Part shown: piece by piece, positions 31,656-36,303 of the stretch
How the letters are laid out: each line of letters opens with the position of its first letter
How positions within the stretch are numbered: position 1 is the stretch's first letter
Assembly (NCBI GenBank): GCA_030699205.1
Contig: JAUYJY010000013.1
Coordinates: 1-36,303, forward strand
Direction: 5' to 3'
Source: Candidatus Pacearchaeota archaeon
GTDB taxonomy: Archaea > Nanobdellota > Nanobdellia > Pacearchaeales > GW2011-AR1
DNA length: 36,303 bases
Program-made: the position numbers and the translations under genes
Notes under the pieces: generated by a model
The model's input: the letters and a program-made list of their open reading frames with translations, nothing else
What the model was told of the DNA's origin: nothing
Database searches by the model: none

Positions 31656-34600
31656 ATGGAAAGAGATATAATTAAAAAACAAGTTAAAGCGATGAAGTTT
31701 AGTTTGATTAGTCCTGAACAGATTAAGAAGATTAGTTCTGCGAAGATTATCACGCCAGAGCTGTATGATATTGACGGATTCCCTGTTGATGGGGGTTTAA
31801 TGGATTTGCGTTTGGGTGCTATTGACCCCGGAGTTAGATGTAGGACGTGCGGAGGAAGATTGAAAGAGTGCCTTGGACATCCGGGAAGCATTGAACTTGC
31901 AAGACCTGCAATACATATAAAATATGTTCCGCTAATTGAATTATTTTTGAGAAGTTTTTGCCATAAATGCGGGAAGCTGACTCTTGACGAAGAAAAACAG
32001 AAAAAATATGGTCCTGCGGAAAGGGCAAAAAAGGCAAGAGATAAGAAGAAATGTCCTTTCTGCGACGAGGAAAGAGAAAAGGTGAGACTTGAGAAACCAA
32101 CCTCGTTTTATAGAGGAAGGAAGAGAATTTTCCCTAATGAAATAAGAGATTTGCTTGTGCAAATTTCAGATGAAGAAATTATGAAGATTGGAGTCAATCC
32201 TAAAACTTGCAGACCGGAGTGGGCAATTCTTGCACAATTATTAGTTCCGAGTGTTACTGTAAGACCAAGTATTACATTAGACAGCGGAGAAAGAAGCGAA
32301 GATGACCTTACACACAAGATTTCTGATATAATCAGGGCGAATCAAAGGCTTTGGGAAAACCTTAATGCCGGAGCACCAGAAGTAATTATAGAAGATTTAT
32401 GGGATTTGCTACAATATCACATTACAACTTTCTTTGACAACAATATTTCTAAAATACCTCCCGCAAGGCATAGAAGCGGACAGCCTTTAAAGACGATTAC
32501 AGAAAGAATAAAAGGAAAAGAGGGAAGGATTAGAAAAAATCTTGCAGGAAAGAGAGTTAATTTTTCTGGAAGAACAGTTATTTCTCCAGACCCTTTCCTT
32601 GAAATTGATGAAGTTGGAATCCCGTTGGAGATAGCTAAGATAATTACAGTTTCTGAAGGGGTGACAAGCCTGAATCTTGAATATGTTAAAAAATTAATAA
32701 TGAAAGGCGGGGAGCACCCAGGAGCAAATTACATTGTCAGACCTGACGGGAAGAAGAAAAGAATTACGGAAGATTTGAAAGAAGAATTGTGCAATGAAAT
32801 TCAGGCAGGATATAAAGTTGAGAGGCATTTAGTTGATGGAGATATTGTCTTGTTTAACAGGCATCCTTCACTTCATAAACAAAGTCTTATGGCCCATTAT
32901 GCAAAAGTTCTTCCATATAAAACGTTTAGATTGCATCCAAGTGCAGTATTTCCATATAATGCGGACTTTGATGGTGATGAGTGTAATATTCACTCGCCAC
33001 AGAATGAGGAGGCAAGGTCTGAATCTGTCTCCTTGTTGAATATTAAGCATAATATAATTTCTTCAAAGAATAATACAAACCTTGTGGGAAGTATTTCAGA
33101 TGCATTAACGGGAGATTACCTTATCGGAAAAAATGTTTTTGATAAACCAAATGCAGACCAAATGTTATTTTCTACGGGAATAATAAACAATTTAAAGAAA
33201 AAAGAAATTACTGGTGCAGAAATATTTGAACAAATTCTTCCTGAAAAATCAAATATTATAGTTCCAAGGGAAATTCTTGGATCAAATACGTTTGGTTCTG
33301 GAAAAGGAGAGATGGTCAAGTATATTGACAAAAACTTTGGAAGAGATATGGCGGTGAAAGTTATTAAAAGAGCATCTACTCTCGGTGTTACATATTTGAC
33401 AAGACACGGATATACTATTTCATTGAGAGACCTTGATGTTTCTCAAAAAGTTAAAGATATAACTAAGAATGTTATCGATGTTGCTGAAAAGAAAACTAAA
33501 AAAATAATTGAAGATTTTGAAAATGGAAAGTTTCAGCTTATCCCTGGAAAGAATGCTCATGAATCTATGGAACTTAATATTTCCCGGACGTTGAATGAAG
33601 TTAGAACGGAACTTGGAAAAGTCGTAAAAGATAATTTTCCAAAAGAAGGGAATGTCAGCAATATGATGACTCCCGGCGGGGGAGGAAGCATTCTTAACAT
33701 TACACAAATAGGGTGCAGTGTTGGACAACAAACTTTGTGGAATAAGCGTATTGAATTTGGATACTCTGGCAGAACATTGTCTCATTTCAGGAAGGGAGAT
33801 TTAAGTCCTGCCGCACGAGGATTTATTAAATCTTCATTTATTGATGGATTAAAACCTTCAGAATTTTTCTTTGGAGCAATAACCGGAAGAGATGGTTTAA
33901 TGGATACTGCTTTAAGAACTCCAAAGTCTGGATATTTATATAGGAGATTGGTAAGTGCATTGCAAGATCTTAAGTTAGAATATGATGAGACTGTGAGGGA
34001 TGCGTCTGAAAATATAATTCAATTTATGTATGGGGGAGATGGAAAAGATGTTTCAGGACTGCATTTAAATAAAAAGGTCCCTCCAGGAGAAGCGGTGGGA
34101 GTTATTACGGCACAAAGTTTTGGGGAAGCATCAACACAGATGGTTTTGAGAACATTCCACTCTGCAGGTGTTGCAGAAATGCAGATTACCTTAGGACTGC
34201 CAAGACTTATAGAAATATTTGATGCAAGAAAGGGACCATCAACACCTACAATGGAGATATATATTGATAAGGAAAATAATAATGAAAAAGATGCAAGAAG
34301 TATTGCTGAAAAATTGAAAGAATTTAAAGTTGAAGAAATCTCAGAAGAAATTAAAATGGACTTTAGCGGGAAAAAAATAGAAGTTAAATTAGATAATAAT
34401 TCATTGAAGACGGTTCATTCAGGAGTTCAGAAGATAGTTGACAGGCTTAATGAAAAAGGATTTGATGTTAGAACTAAAGATAATAAGATTATATTGGATA
34501 CTCCAGATTTAGGGTTTAGGGAAATGTATAAACTTAAAGAAAAATTAAGAAAGACAATTATCTCCGGAGTTAAAAATATTTCGCAAGTTATTGTTGCAAA

Positions 34601-35096
34601 TAGGGAAAAAGATTTTGTTATACTGACGGCAGGAAGCAATTTGAAAGAAGTTCTTGAGTTTAAAGGAGTAGACAGGGATAGAGTATTTACAAATAATCTT
34701 CATGAAATTGCGGATGTTCTTGGTGTTGAAGCGGCAAGACAGGCAATTGTTAATGAAATTCAAAAAGTTCTTGATGGACAGGGATTAGATATTAACGAAA
34801 GGCATCTTGATTTAATTTCAGATGCAATGACAAGTTCAGGAGTTGTTAAGGGAGTTACAAGAATGGGAATTATTTCTAACAAATCAAGTATTTTTGCAAG
34901 AGCTGCATTTGAGACTCCTGACAAGCAGTTTGTCAATGCAACAATACAGGGAAAGAAAGATATTTTGGCGTCGGTGATTGAAAATATTATGCTTAATCAA
35001 CCAGTTCCTGTTGGAACCGGTCTTCCCGGATTGCTTGTTAAAGTTACAGGTCCTTTGATTAATAAGAAGATTAAAAGGAAGTCTTCAAATAAATAA
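31656..35096 (+). CDS. rpoA: RNA polymerase largest subunit, A' and A'' fused
   Basis: A 1146-aa largest subunit of the archaeal RNA polymerase. The clamp zinc site uses C62, C65, C72 and H75 (CRTCGGRLKECLGHPG), and a second Cys-rich site follows (CHKCGK ... CPFCDEE). The Mg-binding loop is YNADFDGDECNIHSPQNEEA (~435). The bridge-helix region and GRDGLMDTALRTPKSGYL (~745) precede MYGGDGKDV, where most archaea split the gene. Here the A'' part follows without a break (PPGEAVGVITAQSFGEASTQ and FHSAG, ~812-840) and runs through the jaw to the conserved GVTRMGIISNKSSIFARAAF end. It is one continuous open frame, so a genuine fusion. Confidence 0.97.
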   Translation: MERDIIKKQVKAMKFSLISPEQIKKISSAKIITPELYDIDGFPVDGGLMDLRLGAIDPGVRCRTCGGRLKECLGHPGSIELARPAIHIKYVPLIELFLRSFCHKCGKLTLDEEKQKKYGPAERAKKARDKKKCPFCDEEREKVRLEKPTSFYRGRKRIFPNEIRDLLVQISDEEIMKIGVNPKTCRPEWAILAQLLVPSVTVRPSITLDSGERSEDDLTHKISDIIRANQRLWENLNAGAPEVIIEDLWDLLQYHITTFFDNNISKIPPARHRSGQPLKTITERIKGKEGRIRKNLAGKRVNFSGRTVISPDPFLEIDEVGIPLEIAKIITVSEGVTSLNLEYVKKLIMKGGEHPGANYIVRPDGKKKRITEDLKEELCNEIQAGYKVERHLVDGDIVLFNRHPSLHKQSLMAHYAKVLPYKTFRLHPSAVFPYNADFDGDECNIHSPQNEEARSESVSLLNIKHNIISSKNNTNLVGSISDALTGDYLIGKNVFDKPNADQMLFSTGIINNLKKKEITGAEIFEQILPEKSNIIVPREILGSNTFGSGKGEMVKYIDKNFGRDMAVKVIKRASTLGVTYLTRHGYTISLRDLDVSQKVKDITKNVIDVAEKKTKKIIEDFENGKFQLIPGKNAHESMELNISRTLNEVRTELGKVVKDNFPKEGNVSNMMTPGGGGSILNITQIGCSVGQQTLWNKRIEFGYSGRTLSHFRKGDLSPAARGFIKSSFIDGLKPSEFFFGAITGRDGLMDTALRTPKSGYLYRRLVSALQDLKLEYDETVRDASENIIQFMYGGDGKDVSGLHLNKKVPPGEAVGVITAQSFGEASTQMVLRTFHSAGVAEMQITLGLPRLIEIFDARKGPSTPTMEIYIDKENNNEKDARSIAEKLKEFKVEEISEEIKMDFSGKKIEVKLDNNSLKTVHSGVQKIVDRLNEKGFDVRTKDNKIILDTPDLGFREMYKLKEKLRKTIISGVKNISQVIVANREKDFVILTAGSNLKEVLEFKGVDRDRVFTNNLHEIADVLGVEAARQAIVNEIQKVLDGQGLDINERHLDLISDAMTSSGVVKGVTRMGIISNKSSIFARAAFETPDKQFVNATIQGKKDILASVIENIMLNQPVPVGTGLPGLLVKVTGPLINKKIKRKSSNK

Positions 35097-35147
35097 AGCG
35101 AAGGATTTATATAGTAAATTGCAAAATTAGTTTTAAGTTCTACAAAT

Positions 35148-35567
35148 ATGGCAACGATAAATATGCAGACAATGAGGTATATTAATCTTTTAGATGATGT
35201 TGCGAGAGTTAAGGCGAGAAAGTGTTTTGTTTATAATAATGTCATCTACTTTGCTGTCCATCCAAGATTTCTTTCTAAGGCAATTGGCCAGGGAGGGAGA
35301 AATTTGAGAATAATCGGAGAGAGGTTGGGAAGAAGAGTTAGGATAATAAGGGATGTTTCTGCAAATCCTCGTGCGATTGAAAGCTTTATTGGTTCTATTG
35401 TTTCGCCTGTTGAATTTGTTTCTTTAGAGATTAAAGATGGTATTTTTATTTTAACTGCCGGCTCGAGGACAAGAGCTGCGAGCTTAATTGGAAGAAATAA
35501 AGTCAGGCTTGAAGAATTGAATAAAATCATAGAAGATTATTTTGGAAGAGGTCTGAGGATTATTTGA
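35148..35567 (+). CDS. nusA: NusA-like transcription factor
   Basis: A 139-aa protein of archaeal NusA length containing only the two KH domains. KH1 is RFLSKAIGQGGRNLRIIGER (~45) and KH2 is RAASLIGRNKVRLEELNKII (~110). It binds RNA and probably modulates transcription; the RNA-polymerase-binding domain of bacterial NusA is absent, as usual in archaea. It has a TATA-like GATTTATATAG about 45 bp upstream of the ATG. The ribosomal protein L30e gene often found between rpoA and nusA is missing here. Confidence 0.93.
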   Translation: MATINMQTMRYINLLDDVARVKARKCFVYNNVIYFAVHPRFLSKAIGQGGRNLRIIGERLGRRVRIIRDVSANPRAIESFIGSIVSPVEFVSLEIKDGIFILTAGSRTRAASLIGRNKVRLEELNKIIEDYFGRGLRII

Positions 35568-35624
35568 TTCTTTTTGAGAGTGTGTGGATTGTCAGGTATT
35601 TATTATTCCTGAGAAAATTCAAAG

Positions 35625-35901
35625 TATAGCAGAAGACAAAATATATAGCAGAAGACAAAATATTTTGAACAGTTTTTTGTTCTTCCGCTAATAGTCTAAG
35701 ACAAATACAGTTCAATTATAAATGTCTTAGACTATAGATAATTCTAATAATTGGAACACTATTTGTCCAGAATTCTCTATCTGTACAATTCTGAAAACAA
35801 TTGTGCTAATCAACAGAATTGTCCATATTTTGAACAGTTTTTTGTTCTTCCGCTAATAGTCTAAGACAAATACAGTTCAATTATAAATGTCTTAGACTAT
35901 A
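35625..35901 (+). repeat. A/B composite element interrupted by another element A (copies 11 and 12)
   Basis: This 277-bp locus has three layers. The outer element A is split into 35625-35645 and 35826-35901. Element B fills 35735-35825. A complete inner element A (89 bp, 35646-35734) sits at the TA on the left edge of B. Removing the inner copy and one TA restores a 186-bp composite; removing B and one TA then restores a 93-bp short form. It lies between nusA and rpsL. Confidence 0.93.
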
Positions 35902-35965
35902 GATTGTTTAAGGCAAAAAATCAATATGAAGAAAGCTTTAAAAACCAGTTTTTTCTAACGCTACT

Positions 35966-36303
35966 ATGGGTTTAATGAACGCAAAGAAATTTATTAAAAA
36001 TCGCAGAAAGTTTAGATGGAATGATAAAACTTTCAAGGCGAGAAAATTAAAGCTTAAAGAAAAATCAGATCCTCTTGGGAAATCGCATCAGGCAAAGGGA
36101 ATTGTTATTTCAAAGTTCCAAAAAGAAGCTGCACAGCCTAACTCGGCTATGAGAAAATGTTGCAAAGTTCAATTGGTTAAAAATGGACAACAGGTTGGAG
36201 TTTTTATCCCGGGTAATTTAGCACAGAAATTTGTTGATGAACATGATGAAGTTATTATTGAAAGAATTGGGGGGAAGCAAGGAAGATCTAAGGGAGATAT
36301 TAG
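35966..36303 (+). CDS. rpsL: Ribosomal protein uS12, 3' end outside window
   Basis: The first 112 codons of the archaeal small-subunit protein uS12 are present without a stop. Recognisable are the N-terminus MGLMNAKKFIKNRRKFRW, the KEKSDPLGKSHQAKGIV stretch, the decoding-centre loop QPNSAMRKCCKVQL (~residue 56) and VDEHDEVIIERIGG (~85). The usual archaeal P-G-D-G after the loop reads IPGN. A TATA-like GCTTTAAAAACC lies about 25 bp before the ATG, so it may be transcribed separately from the polymerase operon; the triple element lies between it and nusA. Confidence 0.93.
   Translation, partial: MGLMNAKKFIKNRRKFRWNDKTFKARKLKLKEKSDPLGKSHQAKGIVISKFQKEAAQPNSAMRKCCKVQLVKNGQQVGVFIPGNLAQKFVDEHDEVIIERIGGKQGRSKGDI

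Noticed and set aside
28409..35096. Antisense open frames within rpoB and rpoA
   Set aside because: All lie within strongly conserved polymerase coding sequence and lack recognisable protein features.
1..35901. Evenly scattered repeats as a CRISPR array
   Set aside because: The repeats are kilobases apart with genes between them, have internal hairpins and TA-bounded ends, and no cas genes are present.
2634..35901. Element A as an ordinary transcription terminator
   Set aside because: Copies lie upstream of genes, downstream of genes and in gene-free DNA on both transcript strands, always in one orientation, and they show nested insertion.

Overview
The window is a chromosomal segment of an AT-rich archaeon. 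The evidence is archaeal: rpoH-rpoB-rpoA-nusA-rpsL gene order, TATA boxes about 25-30 bp before most start codons (largely leaderless transcripts), a tRNA-Lys intron at the canonical 37/38 position, Hef, TrmB, PRC-barrel and DUF5652-like proteins. The small secreted and membrane families, the class II ribonucleotide reductase and the fused RpoA suggest a DPANN lineage of the Woesearchaeota/Pacearchaeota type. That placement is an inference.

Layout. 1-2600: a Hef-like fork helicase and nuclease split by one in-frame stop. 2.7-7.4 kb: an M50-like membrane protein, a PRC-barrel protein, three paralogous small multi-TM proteins and a secreted Cys-rich protein, separated by spacers almost free of C on the + strand. 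7.7-11.8 kb: a coiled-coil gene pair, HtpX, LemA and a membrane-anchored thioredoxin-like protein. 12-17.2 kb: a DEAD-box RNA helicase, a methyltransferase, a cysteine desulfurase, a probable Fe-S PD-(D/E)XK nuclease and a DUF5652 protein. 17.4-22.1 kb: nrdR and an intein-containing nrdJ behind candidate NrdR boxes. 22.1-27.3 kb: an accessory stretch with a kinase-like protein, a convergent RelB/RelE-type pair, a transposase remnant, a TrmB-type regulator, an AlaE-like membrane protein, an HRDC protein and thioredoxin. 27.36 kb: intron-containing tRNA-Lys(CUU) with a duplicated 3' end. 28.2 kb to the end: the RNA polymerase cluster running into rpsL, which is cut by the window edge.

The most striking content is a family of short two-hairpin elements scattered between genes. 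Family A (89 bp plus flanking TA, 12 copies) and family B (91 bp, 4 copies, always inside A) both have four related arms in the order forward-reverse-forward-reverse. A single diverged 73-bp relative (C) sits between htpX and the next gene. Lengths and junctions show that B inserted into A at a TA (93 + 91 + 2 = 186 bp). They also show that an A copy later inserted into an A/B composite at a TA (186 + 89 + 2 = 277 bp). All 13 A and C copies point the same way regardless of gene direction, and no transposase for them is present here. This looks like an actively amplified non-autonomous mobile element, or a structured repeat with a strand-specific role.
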